From assembly GCA_009667805.1 (NCBI GenBank), contig CM019064.1:77188400-77252399 (forward strand): a stretch of DNA of 64,000 bases, in the 5' to 3' direction. Source of the DNA: Leptobrachium leishanense. Taxonomy: Eukaryota > Chordata > Amphibia > Anura > Megophryidae. Below, in pieces: positions 43,790 to 55,076 of the stretch. The notes beneath the pieces were generated by a model. It was not told the DNA's origin, did not search any database, and saw nothing but the letters and a program-made list of their open reading frames with translations. Position 1 is the first letter of the stretch. Each line of letters begins with the position of its first letter. A program made the translations under genes and the position numbers.

Positions 43790-44137
43790 GCCATTTATGT
43801 AGAGTGATATGGGGAACATTTGTCAAACATCACAAGCCGCTATCATATAACAATGAACATTAACTTAATGTAACAGTGACTTTATTATATAGCTATTGGA
43901 AATAAATACTTTACTCGGAAACTGCAAAATATCCGACGGCGCGAGGAAGTGACCTTGTCACCAGTGCCAGCTTTCTTTTCTCAGCTAACATTATCACAAA
44001 TATAATGGACATTTAAGAAGTACACTGATTTAATAAACTATATTCGATAAACCGCATCGGTGAGCGATGTGTGAAGGCAATGATCCAGCTGTACCTTTCC
44101 CACAGTAAATTCCTCTCCCATATGACTGAAACATACA
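43790..44137. other. No recognisable feature
   Basis: Starts with the second copy of the 25-bp flanking repeat (to about 43809). No supported gene after that. Confidence 0.35.
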
Positions 44138-44296
44138 TGGTATGGCAGGGCTCAAAATTTCAAGTCCCAAGCTACTAGCCAGACATTAAGAGTTACTCGC
44201 CACCAGTTGCCCCACCTATCCCCTGCCCTTAACCCCGCCCTTAACACCTCCCCTAAACACGCCCTCTTAAAATATTTTACAAAATTACAGTATGAC

Positions 44297-44830
44297 AGTG
44301 GATTTGCCCCAGCTCATGGATATGCCCCAGCTCATGGATATACTGCCCCAGCTCATGGATTTGCCCCAGCTCATGGATACTGCCCCAGCACATGGATACT
44401 GCCCCAGCACATGGATATGCCCCAGCTCACACATGGATATGCCCCAGCTCACACATGGATATGCCCCAGCTCACATGGATATGCCCCAGCTCACACATGG
44501 ATATTGCCCCAGCTCATGGATATACTTCCCCAGCTCATGGATATACTGCCCTAGCTCATGGATATACTGCCCCAGCTCATGGATATGCCCCAGCATATGG
44601 ATATACTGCCCCAGCTCATGGATATACTGCCCCAGCTCATATATACTGCCCCAGCACATGGATATACTGCCCCAGAACATGGATATATTGCCCCAGCTCA
44701 TGGATACACTGCCCCAGCTCATGGATATACTGCCCCAGAACATGGATATATTGCCCCAGCTCACACATGGATTTGACCCAGCTCATGGATTTGTCCCAGC
44801 ACATGGATATGCTCCAGCTCACACATGGGC
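44297..44830. repeat. Minisatellite with 18-, 21- and 24-bp variants
   Basis: About 27 units of CCCCAGCTCATGGATATG, some with an added ACTG or CACA. All unit lengths are multiples of three, so long frames run through it on both strands, giving repeats such as PAHGYTA or CPSSWIY. These are artefacts of the unit length and not evidence for protein. Confidence 0.93.
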
Positions 44831-44865
44831 GTATAGCCCCCAGCTCTCACCTCCACCCGCGGGCG

Positions 44866-45020
44866 TTCTTCAGCTGTCCCAAGGAGGTGAGCGGCCACTG
44901 ATATGCAGCTTGGTCACTCGCCGGGAACCACCTGACCAGCCGCTCAGCTGGTTCTCATCCCAGGTGAGCAGCCAAGCTGCATATCAGCGGCCGCTCACCT
45001 CCTTGGGACAGCTGAAGAAA
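44866..45020. repeat. Hairpin with about 50-bp arms in the hAT element
   Basis: TTCTTCAGCTGTCCCAAGGA...GATATGCAGCTTGG (44866-44913) and CCAAGCTGCATATC...TCCTTGGGACAGCTGAAGAA (44972-45019) are reverse complements with few differences. The 50-base loop includes another copy-like piece, GTTCTCATCCCAGGTGAGCA. Confidence 0.85.
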
Positions 45021-45400
45021 GCCAGCGGCGATTTTCCCTCCTGGATCCGCTCCTGGCTGCAGCGTGCCTCCCACACTCATAACGCGAGTCTGGGAACGGC
45101 ACGCTGCAGTGGTTCCACCCCCTCCTGCGCATCACCTGACCCCTCCTATGTGATGCGTCGCACACTCGCAGCGTGTGATGCATCACATGGGTGGGCAGGT
45201 GACCCGCGCGGGAGGGGGCAGCGCCGATCAGAGACAGCTCCGGATTTGGACTCCAAGAGTCCGATACTGGAGCTGTGAATAAAGGCGGCGGCACACTGAA
45301 CCTGGCCCCAGCACGGGTCAGTCTGCCCCACTCGCCCTCAGATAATTTCCACTCGCCAAATGCGAGCAGGCGAGTGGATATTTTGAGGGCTGTGGTATGG

Positions 45401-45669
45401 TATGTGAATACTGTAAAAACATTGCTAGGCACATGGCCAGGGTGCTAGTATAATGGTGGTACAGTTACTTGTACATACGGAAATGCATTGATATAATTCA
45501 AGAAAGAGCAAGGGGCTCTATTTAATTCTACCGGTTATTTTTGCGACATATTGGCTAGTTCAGTTGAAAAAACTGGAGCCAACATTCGAAAAAGCCATTT
45601 GGTAAAACCGCCAAAAAGAAAGCTTATTTTTGGACAGAATAATACAGATTTATGCCTTTAAACGTGACT
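45401..45669. other. No recognisable feature
   Basis: No supported gene or repeat end. Confidence 0.3.
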
Positions 45670-46616
45670 ATTAGAAAATCAGATGTTTAATAGGACTATA
45701 CACAGGACACGAGGTCACCCATTTAGGGCCCTATTACAATGTTAACGCTCACTTGCATGAGCATTAATGTTTGCTGTGGTATTTACCGCTTATTGCAATC
45801 CAAACGCAAACGGGTTAAAAAACCCGTTTGCGTTTGGTACCTTGCGTTTGGTACCTTTGGTACCTTGCGTTCAGCTGCGCGAGGTTACTGTACTTTGAGC
45901 TCCCTATACTTAACATGCGCAGCGCAAAGTGTTAATCAGCGTTAGGATTACAAAGTCCCAGTGCTGATTAACGTCTGGCTCTGGTCAGCGAAAAGTTAAC
46001 CAGAGCCAGAACCTGGTGTTAACGGATTCCGCCTCTGCAGAATCCGTTAACACCAGCCTTAAAAATAAAAAAAGGAATCTCATACTCACCCTCTGTCCCG
46101 CTGCTCCAACAGCCTCCTCCATCCGACGAAAGCAGGAAAAGACTGGGGGAAAAGTCTCCCCAGTCTCTCCCTGCGGATCACTACGCCAACCAGCCGGATC
46201 TCGTGAGGCGAGATCCGGCTACTCATGTGAGTGGCAGGGGAGAACTCAATGGAGTCCTATGGACTCCAGCGAGTGGATGCTCGCGGCTGTGCTCAGCGGT
46301 GCGGTGAGCATCCAGGAATTTAACGCCCGTAAACATTGCAGGCAGCATATTTTGCGCCTGCATTGTGATGTGGCGTTAAAACGCGGGCGCAAGGGGGAAA
46401 ACTGCGGGCGCAGTTTTTCCTCCTTTGCACCCGCGTTTTAACGCCAACATCGTAATAGAGCCCTTAGACTGGACGATGTTGTCCTAAAGCATAGGAAGGG
46501 TTATTTTACGATGAGAACAATAAAGTTGTGGAATTCTCTGCCTGTTGAGGTGGTTGGGTCAGAGACGGTACAGACTTTTAAACAACGACTGGATGACTTC
46601 CTGCAAAAACTAAATA
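45670..46616 (+). pseudogene. CR1-type LINE tail, split by a Harbinger MITE
   Basis: Two pieces, 45670-45725 and 46464-46616, join into a CR1/L2-like C terminus. The first has the ACACGAGGTCACCCATTTA block (a TRGHPF-like motif in these proteins). The second has a YFTMRTIKLWNSLPVEVVG block and FKQRLDDFLQKL, then ends near TTAA at 46613-46616. A 738-bp Harbinger-like MITE with a TTA duplication lies between. The upstream part of the LINE is missing and stops are present. Confidence 0.7.
45726..46463. mobile_element. Harbinger-type MITE, family H1 copy 2, TTA target duplication
   Basis: The ends GGGCCCTATTAC and GTAATAGAGCCC are inverted repeats; TTA flanks both (45723-45725 and 46464-46466). 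Subterminal TTAACGC words occur at both ends. Interior blocks AATCCGTTAACACCAGC and AGTCTCCCCAGTCTC link it to the copies at 21624 and 63364. A local hairpin AACGGGTTAAAAAACCCGTT lies at about 45811. Confidence 0.85.
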
Positions 46617-47338
46617 TTAACGCCTTAGTGACTGGGCGGTTTTACACAAATCCATCCTTTAGTGACCGCTGCTGTTTTTACGTTTCTGCGCTGTTCGTGT
46701 TTAGGTCAAATTTTCCTCTTACTCGTTTATGCAACCCACACATATTATACACCGTTTTTCCCACCATTAAATGGACTTTCTAAAAATACCATTATTTCCA
46801 TCATATCCTATAATTTACTATAAAAAAAATATGAAATATGATAAAAAAATGGTAAAAACACACTTTTTTGTAATTTAATCCCCAAAATCTACATCCGCCA
46901 AAAAAGACCCCAGCTAAATAGTTTCAGAATTTTGTCCCGAGAATAGAAATACCCAATTTTTACATGTTTTTGCTTTTTAACCCCTTCACTGCTGAGCCAG
47001 TTCACCTATGTGCACTGAGCTCATTCTGACCATTTTTTGCTCATTATTTTTAGATGACAGCCTAGGTTCTATTTAACTAAACCCCCCTGACAAAAACATT
47101 TTTTAAAAATAGTTTTTCCCTTTTTGTTTACACCAAACCTAGACATGTTTGGTATCATTGGAAAGGGCATGATCAGGTTTCCAACATGACCCTCTAGCTG
47201 CCACGGATCGGGAGATAATGGGATCCAAAGGATCTACCTATCTCCCCTTGGCAGCTAGGGGGTTAACTGGCCCACTGATATCCTCACACATATGGTGGGG
47301 ATGTCAGTGGGTGGGGGGTGACCAGGAGGCCTGGCTGA
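46617..47338 (+). mobile_element. TTAA MITE family C copy 2, right-truncated
   Basis: TTAA at 46613-46616 is followed by CGCCTTAGTGACTGGGCGG. The body matches copy 1 at 24648 block by block (GCGCTGTTCGTGTTTAGG, GTTTATGCAACCCACACAT, CTGCCACGGATCGGGAGAT, GGTGACCAGGAGGC). It ends near CTGACACTAAG where a Harbinger fragment starts. Confidence 0.75.
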
Positions 47339-47379
47339 CACTAAGTGCACTCAGCAAGGTGGCCAGACGGTTGTCGAAT

Positions 47380-47444
47380 GGAAGGAACGTCCACTCTCAC
47401 AGACATTCCTTCCGCTCTCCAATGACGCTTGTCTGACCCCAGCC
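47380..47444. mobile_element. Harbinger MITE end fragment
   Basis: It ends GTCTGACCCCAGCC followed by TAA, as in the element at 26691. GGACATTCCTTCCG-like inverted words (GGAAGGAACGTCC at 47379) lie inside. The left end is missing. Confidence 0.55.
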
Positions 47445-47720
47445 TAAACTGGCAGCTGAATCTCCCATATTGAAAAATGGTTGAAAATCAGTCAGAACAG
47501 GTCCCGATTTCAGCATCAGGCTGAATTAAATCAAGCCCAAGGTTGGAGCATGTATCACAATGAATTCTTCTTCTTTTTTTTTTTTTTTTGGAGAGTAGCA
47601 AAAGATAACTCCATCAAGTTTTAATCTCCAGACTTTCACAAGAAGCTGCAAAGTCCATTTTGTGGACCTTGCAGAACGTTTTTTATTGACACAAATCTGG
47701 GAAAATTCTCTGGCGTTACA
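47445..47720. other. No recognisable feature
   Basis: A T-run at 47575-47589 and otherwise mixed DNA, no supported gene. Confidence 0.3.
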
Positions 47721-48243
47721 TGTATTGAATATTCTTCAAGTTGACACACAGTTACTGGGAACTCTACTTGAAAAAACATGTGGAAACTCACATTCGCTTG
47801 TGATTTTTTTCCGGCGGTACCATATTTTTTGATGGAATGATTTTCTTTCAGTGCTAATTAATTTTAATATTTATCGAAATTTTTTTTAAATATTACTATA
47901 ATATGAACTAATATATGCAACATTATATATACAACTGATAATATACATTGCTATTTAAAAAAATTAATAATAAAAATAATATATGAGCTTTACTTAGCAA
48001 ATATTGAATTTTCTTCAAGGTGATGCAAAGTCACTGGGAACTGTACTTGGGAAAACATGTAGAGACTCACATTTGCTTGTGAATGCTTTCCCGAGTTACC
48101 ATATTTTTTACTGGAATTATTTTCTTTCAGTGCTAATTCATTTAAATTTTATTAACAAAAAAAATTAAGTATTACTATAAAATGAACTAATATATGTGAC
48201 ATTAAATACACAACTATTTATATATATATTGCTAGTTAAAAAT
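47721..48243. repeat. Tandem duplication of about 275 bp, two diverged copies
   Basis: Unit 1 (from about 47721) and unit 2 (from about 47998) share TATTGAAT..TTCTTCAAG, GTCACTGGGAACT-type, AAACATGTGGAAACTCACAT, TACCATATTTTTT, ATTTTCTTTCAGTGCTAATT and ATGAACTAATATATG blocks in the same order. Non-coding. Confidence 0.8.
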
Positions 48244-48479
48244 ATATGTATACATACATACTGTATATGATCTTTTGCTTGTGGATTTAACAATGCATTT
48301 GTGTTTTCATTTTTATTTTTTTAATGTAGGGTTGTTTTATTTGTGCGTACACATTTGCCAGGGAACGTGATGCTCGGACACCTAAGTCCATTTAATTGTC
48401 ATCAGCAGTCATACTGTGTACCCTGCTGTTTACTGGAGAAAGCGTTTTTATAGCTATTTTGAGCAATTACCACATTTTC
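48244..48479. other. No recognisable feature
   Basis: No supported gene. Confidence 0.3.
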
Positions 48480-48487
48480 ATGAGAAT

Positions 48488-49351
48488 TAGGGATGTGTGT
48501 TTCGGGTTTCGGAATTTTGGAATTTTCACAAAATTTCCCGATTCGTGTCTTCGGATTGGCGCCAAATTTCCGAATCGGATCGGACCCGAAAACCGACAGA
48601 TCCGAAAAGTTTTCCGAGCCGAAACGAAAAGTTTTCGGATTTTTCGAATGGACTTGAGATGTGTCAAATCGAAATTTATTTTTGCTCTATTCGTGATTTC
48701 GGTTCCATTTCGGTAATTCTGGACATCGTATATTTAACTATTATCGGTTATATCGCTGATTCTGTAAATTTTGTATTTGTAAATGCGTATCACTTGTTTC
48801 TTGTGGCATTCGGGTCAGTTTAGCGTTTTTTAAATCGTTTTGTTCATTTTTTTTGTTCCTTGCCTTTCATACCATTTTAATATGATTAAATAAAGTTGTG
48901 AAATGTATATTCATAAGAAAAAAAGGATCTTTATTTAATAAAAAAAAAACACGATAGAATCGCCAGAATTATCGTATCGACAGAATGAATTATCGGATCC
49001 GAAAAACAAACCAAAAATTTATTATAAAAAAATATATAAAGTATAAAAAAAGTAAACCATAGTAGATTACGTCAAAACGAATAGAGTTAGACACTTTGAA
49101 ACGCGGAGAACAGACGTTCCGAAAAAACGAAAATTTCCGAAATCACGAAAAGTCGATACAAAAAACGAGCAAAGTGACCCGAAAACACGAAAAATGGTCG
49201 ATATTCCTAAAAAAAAATGTTCACGAAAAACGAGCCGAACCGAACCGAATCGAAACAGAAATCGGTCGAAACGAGCCGAATCGAAAATTTTAAACATCCG
49301 AACAAATCGAACCGAGTCGAACCGAAAGAAAAAAATCGGTGCACAAGCCTA
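48488..49351. mobile_element. hAT MITE, family F copy 2, perfect 8-bp target duplication
   Basis: The ends TAGGGATGTGTG and GGTGCACAAGCCTA match copy 1 at 43181. ATGAGAAT flanks it at 48480-48487 and 49352-49359. At 864 bp it is longer than copy 1 and retains a central AT-rich part (48670-49070) that copy 1 lacks, so copy 1 looks like a deletion derivative of it. Confidence 0.92.
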
Positions 49352-49359
49352 ATGAGAAT

Positions 49360-49690
49360 AACTTGGTACTAATTTATGTATTTTCCTTTTCCTGGCAAAC
49401 AGCCACCCACTTCAGTGGTTGACTTTGCCAGCTCAATTATTCGTTCAATACTATTCTGCAACAATGATGTATGGTCCCGTCATACATTGTAAAGGATTGA
49501 AACTGACAAAAATGAGTCAGAGGTTTATTAACAATCATTACAATGGCTATACTTAAGCTAAATACCTCCCAGGAGACAGCTGAAGACAGAAGCAATGTCT
49601 AAAACACACAAATTGTTATGGGCAAACAATGGCAAGTAGAATGAGTGTAACAGGCCAAGCTCAGGAGTCCAGTTTATTCTCTTCTTCTTC
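49360..49690. other. No recognisable feature
   Basis: No supported gene or repeat end. Confidence 0.3.
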
Positions 49691-49692
49691 TA

Positions 49693-51330
<1,638 letters not shown>

Positions 51331-51332
51331 TA

Positions 51333-51514
51333 TTTGCCATAAAGTTAATTGCTCCAGTCATGTTTCAGAATGTTTGCAATACAAGGGTTTGGTGTGGTTA
51401 ATTAGGCGCCTAATTAAAGAGACCTTCGGAATATTTAATAAAAAGAGGAATTTTAAATACTGCTAACTCCGAATAATGTCATCCACCCTATTATGGATTG
51501 CCACAGGATTATTT
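51333..51514. other. No recognisable feature
   Basis: Short AT-rich stretch without a supported feature. Confidence 0.3.
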
Positions 51515-51995
51515 TTTAACTAACTGGGTCCCGGGAGCGCAATATTTTTAAGTATATACATTTAGCAAATGTCACCCTTTATTATATTAGAGAGTGATAA
51601 TAACGTGCTTTGCATTTGGAAGATAGCATAAATTTATACTTAAATTTTGTGCAGCATCTCGCTCCGTAGTTGAAGACAGCCTGGACTCCTGTATTCGCTT
51701 CTTGCAGTAGTTGGTCTGTATCTCAGTTGCAACCTCAAAAAACATGCACTTAAGTCAATATAAAACATAACATTTTTTATTAAATTAAAAGGCATTTAAA
51801 AGACATATAATCATGTCCTAGGGGCCCGTGGACCAATTGTCCCAAATAGTAGTCCCGGCACTACTATTTGGGACAATTGGCCCTCTTCCAAATGCAAAGC
51901 ACGTTATTATCACTCTCTGTATATAATAAAGGGTGACATTTGCTAAATGTATATACTTAAAAATATTGCGCTCCCGGGACCCAATTAGTTATAAA
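51515..51995. repeat. Inverted-repeat element with about 110-bp arms
   Basis: The left arm (about 51515-51630) runs TAACTGGGTCCCGGGAGCGC, TATATACATTTAGCAAATG, AATAACGTGCTTTGCATTTG, and the right arm (about 51878-51995) is its reverse complement with few changes. A hairpin ATTGTCCCAAATAGTAGT with its complement lies just inside the right arm (51837-51877). The interior (51630-51830) is unpaired. No target duplication was recognised. Confidence 0.75.
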
Positions 51996-52028
51996 ATATT
52001 TCAGAATGTAGCTACACACTAACACTAA

Positions 52029-52346
52029 GGCCCCATTCACATCTGGGCGTTTTACAGCGGGTTCCTACGCGCTGCAAAACGCCCAAACACGGAAATCCCA
52101 TGATTTCCTATGGGACCCGTCCACACCTGGGCGTTTTACAGCTTGTAGGAACGCGCTATAAAACGCCCTACGCCCGAAGAAGTACTGGAACTTCTTTTGG
52201 GCATATTACAGCGTGTTCACGGTCATAGACGTGGACGTGAACGCGCTGTTTGCGCGTTTTCATTATCGAAAACGCACGTATGAACGCTGGGTTCAAATGC
52301 CGGGAAAAAATGAGCATATGAAATATGCTCAGGTGTGAACCCAGGC
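52029..52346. mobile_element. Harbinger-type MITE, TAA target duplication
   Basis: The ends GGCCCCATTCACATCTGGGC and CAGGTGTGAACCCAGGC are inverted repeats; TAA lies on both sides (52026-52028 and 52347-52349). The interior has repeated GGGCGTTTTACAGC and ACGCGCT words. The end resembles the MITE inserted in the gypsy gag. Confidence 0.8.
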
Positions 52347-52349
52347 TAA

Positions 52350-52844
52350 GGTGGTTATCCCCAGAACACTGTATGTTACCATTCTTGCAAATAATGACAA
52401 ATATGGCCATTGTTGCAACAGTAATCAAACTTCTTATTTTCCAAAGGGCAATTCAATCATCGGCAGAAGAAGATTCATTAAGGAATATTCTCCATCTGCT
52501 GTCTGAACCTCCGTATCCGATTCAGCATCAACAACATTTAATTGTCATTGCACTAAAGGTACACCATGGTGGTCAGTGAATAACCTTTTCACTGTATATG
52601 TATTCTTACAATTCTATATTGTGAGTTAACCTTACTCCAAGGGTTAAATGTGAGAATCCGTTACCACTTCCACTAGACTTTTGTCATTATTTTCATTCTG
52701 TGCAAACAATAATTATTGGAGAACAATCCCCTGCAGCAAATATGGGCAATCATGATCCCACTTGTGATGAGCTTTATAGAGCATTGTTGTTAGCCCCCAA
52801 AATGTTGTTGCCCCAAAATACTTTGAATGCAACAGATGGCCGGA
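52350..52844. other. No recognisable feature
   Basis: No supported gene. The last part may be the decayed left end of a hAT MITE. Confidence 0.3.
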
Positions 52845-52868
52845 GAATCATGGGAGTTGTAGTTTAGT

Positions 52869-53470
52869 TACAACCAAAGAAATGATTGTGCTGCACACGG
52901 AATAAAGAATATAACAATATGTATATAAATAATATATGGGTGCCATCCAGTAAAAAAGCTACCCCTTATGGCTCAAGTGAATACAAGAAAACCAACAGAA
53001 CCAGATGCACAGCACTGGATAAAAAATGTATATTTATTAGTACAAAACTGCACACAAAAAAAACGTGGATAACCATGTGTAAACTAATGAATATGCTGAA
53101 ATAGATAACATACATATGGTAAATAGTCACTAAGAATCACCAGCGATTCAAAGAAAGGTTATTGAGACTATATATATGGAGCACAAAATATGAGCCCTAT
53201 GAATCACAGGCTATATTCATAACGTGACAAAATCCAAAAGAAGGTATATCAAAAAACGGCAGTATCCTGCTATAAATAAAACATATATATATATATACCA
53301 AACACATATGTCTAGAAAAGCAATATAGCATAAATACAGAGAGCCCCAGGGAGAAACGCACACACCGAGACCAGGTACCCCAACGTTTCGGCGCAATGCC
53401 TTTGTCAAGTTTTTTACTAATAAATATAAAAAAAAATATCCAGTGGTGTGCATCTGGTTCTGTTGGTTTA
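52869..53470 (-). mobile_element. Penelope-like non-autonomous element with inverted arms and 13-bp flanking repeat
   Basis: The 13-bp sequence GTTGTAGTTTAGT occurs at 52856-52868 and 53471-53483, bracketing a 602-bp insertion. Inside, AACCAACAGAACCAGATGCA (52989) with GGATAAAAAATGTATATTTA is the inverted copy of 53408-53468. A hammerhead-like motif on the minus strand sits at the inner side of the right arm. Long and variable target duplications fit a Penelope-like or LINE-type insertion better than a DNA transposon. It broke a hAT MITE of the CAGGGGTCAGC family whose parts are at about 52845-52868 and 53484-53510. Confidence 0.6.
53380..53410 (-). ncRNA. Hammerhead-like motif 4
   Basis: Read on the minus strand: TTGACAA, one extra A, stem II GGC/GCC around a short loop, GAAA, then ACGT and TGGGG. 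It has the same two departures from the canonical core (U3 and A8) as motif 5. No stem I pairing found. Confidence 0.4.
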
Positions 53471-53510
53471 GTTGTAGTTTAGTAACATCTAGAAGGCCAG
53501 CGTTTAACAG

Positions 53511-53652
53511 CCCTGCTAAAGATATTAGTTTGAGACTGCCACTCGATCTTGTCTTCCAATCTCAAGGGACTATTCGACCTCTGTGTTCACTGGGGATAGG
53601 AAGATAGGAACAGATGATTGGGAGGATTTTTATGTGGAATGCAAAGGGGCAA
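53511..53652. other. No recognisable feature
   Basis: No supported feature. Confidence 0.3.
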
Positions 53653-54340
53653 TTACCATTATTATTATTGTCGTCATTTTATATAGCGCCAACAGTTTCC
53701 GCAGCGCTTTACAATAACCAAAGGGAAAGATATACAGATAATCGGACAGAGGATGGAAACAAGTGGTGTCGAGGGCCCTGCTCATAGCAGCTTACAGTCT
53801 AGAGGGATTGGGGTTGAGGAAGAGAAGGGGAATTTTACTGGACGGCAGGATCATTAGTGCCAGTGGTTTGGGAATGGTGGGGCCATTGAAGCAGCTTCAA
53901 TCATGTGTGAGTAGGTGAGCAGAGGGATGAATTGCATCAGTGATGTGGTATGCTAATCTGAAGAGATGGATTTTGGAGGATGTCTTGAAGACCTAAAGAT
54001 CAGGGGAGAGTTTGATAGGGCGAGGCAAGTCATTCCACAGAACCGGAGCTGCCCTTGAGAAGTCTAGGAGGCAAGAGTTGGCCGTGCGGGTGTAGACAGA
54101 TGACAGGTGGAGATCGCCAGCCGATCGGAGTTGTCTAGACGGTACGTGCTTGCAGACGCTTGCAACAAAGAAATGTAAGGAGGGGTTGAGTTATTGAGCG
54201 ATTTGAACGTGAGCGTCAGTATTTTAAACTGTATGCTGAAATGTACAGGAAGCCAATGGAGGGACAGGCAGAGGGGGGAGGAATGCGAGGTGCGTCTGGC
54301 GAGAAAAATAAGCCTGGCACCTGCACCATCCCAGATAGCA
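53653..54340 (-). mobile_element. L2/CR1-type LINE 3' end, minus strand
   Basis: Inverted copy of the family at 1445-2455. It begins with ATTATTATTATTGTCGTCAT and TATAGCGCCAACAGTTTCC and runs through the untranslated region. It then enters the RT tail (LSLHWLPVHFSIQFKIL at about 54240-54190 on the minus strand). Stops break the frame. The copy ends about where the family match to 1790 is lost. Confidence 0.82.
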
Positions 54341-54647
54341 AGGATAACTTGTGGCTGATTTGAATTGTAAGTCTTGCAAACTTACTGCATATTTTCACTG
54401 GCAAGTCATTAACTTTCAGCACAAATTCTAGTTGACACTTTTTCAATTTGTAGAAAATTTGCTTTGCAGTTCTCTAGCAAGAGCAGCGTTGCAATGGCAA
54501 GTCTCTAGTAAGAGCTCTGCAAGTCAACAGCAACCGCTCTTAGTTCTTAAGACGCTAGACTTGCAGGCTGAAGGAGGTGCCACCGCAGCAGCTGGCTAGC
54601 GGGGTGTACTAGTGAAAGCACATTAGCTCATATGATCATACACACCG
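54341..54647. other. No recognisable feature
   Basis: Several GCAAGTC words in both orientations hint at a decayed inverted-repeat element, but no ends were found. Confidence 0.3.
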
Positions 54648-54808
54648 CACATTACTGTGAGGTTTATTGCTGCGCAACTTTGTCATACGCTCATAAACAC
54701 AGCACAATACTGTGAGTTTTATTGCTGTGGAGATCTGTGTACACTCACAGTAATATGCAGTGTGTATCACAGAGCTCCACAGCAATAAAACTCACAGTAA
54801 TGTGCAGA
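54648..54808. repeat. Hairpin repeat
   Basis: CAATACTGTGAGTTTTATTG with CTGTGGAGATCTGTG (54705-54739) pairs with CACAGAGCTCCACAG and CAATAAAACTCACAGTAATG (54768-54803). An older copy of the left arm, CATTACTGTGAGGTTTATTG, lies at 54650. The arrangement looks like a fold-back element with one duplicated arm. Confidence 0.7.
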
Positions 54809-55072
54809 CTTAGAACACCAGTCTCAGCTTGCTTTAATTCATCATATGAAGCACTAGACATGGGGAGGGGGGGACTATATTACATGCTGAACAATAACAA
54901 TTTGCCACAGAAAACAGCAAGTTACTGTTCTTGTTTGCATTAAAGAAGAAAATCATGTTCTGTACTTATTAGCTTAATCCCTGCAACAACATTTGGTTCC
55001 GTTTGATTGACTCGCATAGCATTAAACTGCAGAAAAGTTTTGGACGATGTGTGAATTCCAAGGATATGCCTA
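54809..55072. other. No recognisable feature
   Basis: No supported gene. Confidence 0.3.
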
Positions 55073-55076
55073 TTAA

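Larger units (their letters stand above)
44146..45392. mobile_element. hAT non-autonomous element with minisatellite and large hairpin
   Basis: The ends CAGGGCTCAAAATTT and ATATTTTGAGGGCTG are inverted repeats. TGGTATGG flanks the element at 44138-44145 and 45393-45400 without mismatch. Inside are a minisatellite (44297-44830) and a 50-bp-arm hairpin (44866-45020). The subterminal words ACTCGCCACC and CACTCGCCAAATGCGAG recur at both sides. No transposase remains. Confidence 0.9.

Noticed and set aside
43131..43819. Lysine/asparagine- or phenylalanine-rich frames on both strands
   Set aside because: They reflect the TTCCGAAAAACG simple repeat inside a hAT MITE.
44292..45278. A 328-codon open frame with PQLMDI repeats
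   Set aside because: It is produced by a minisatellite whose unit length is a multiple of three; frames on both strands are equally open, and the 3' part runs into the hAT element's hairpin.
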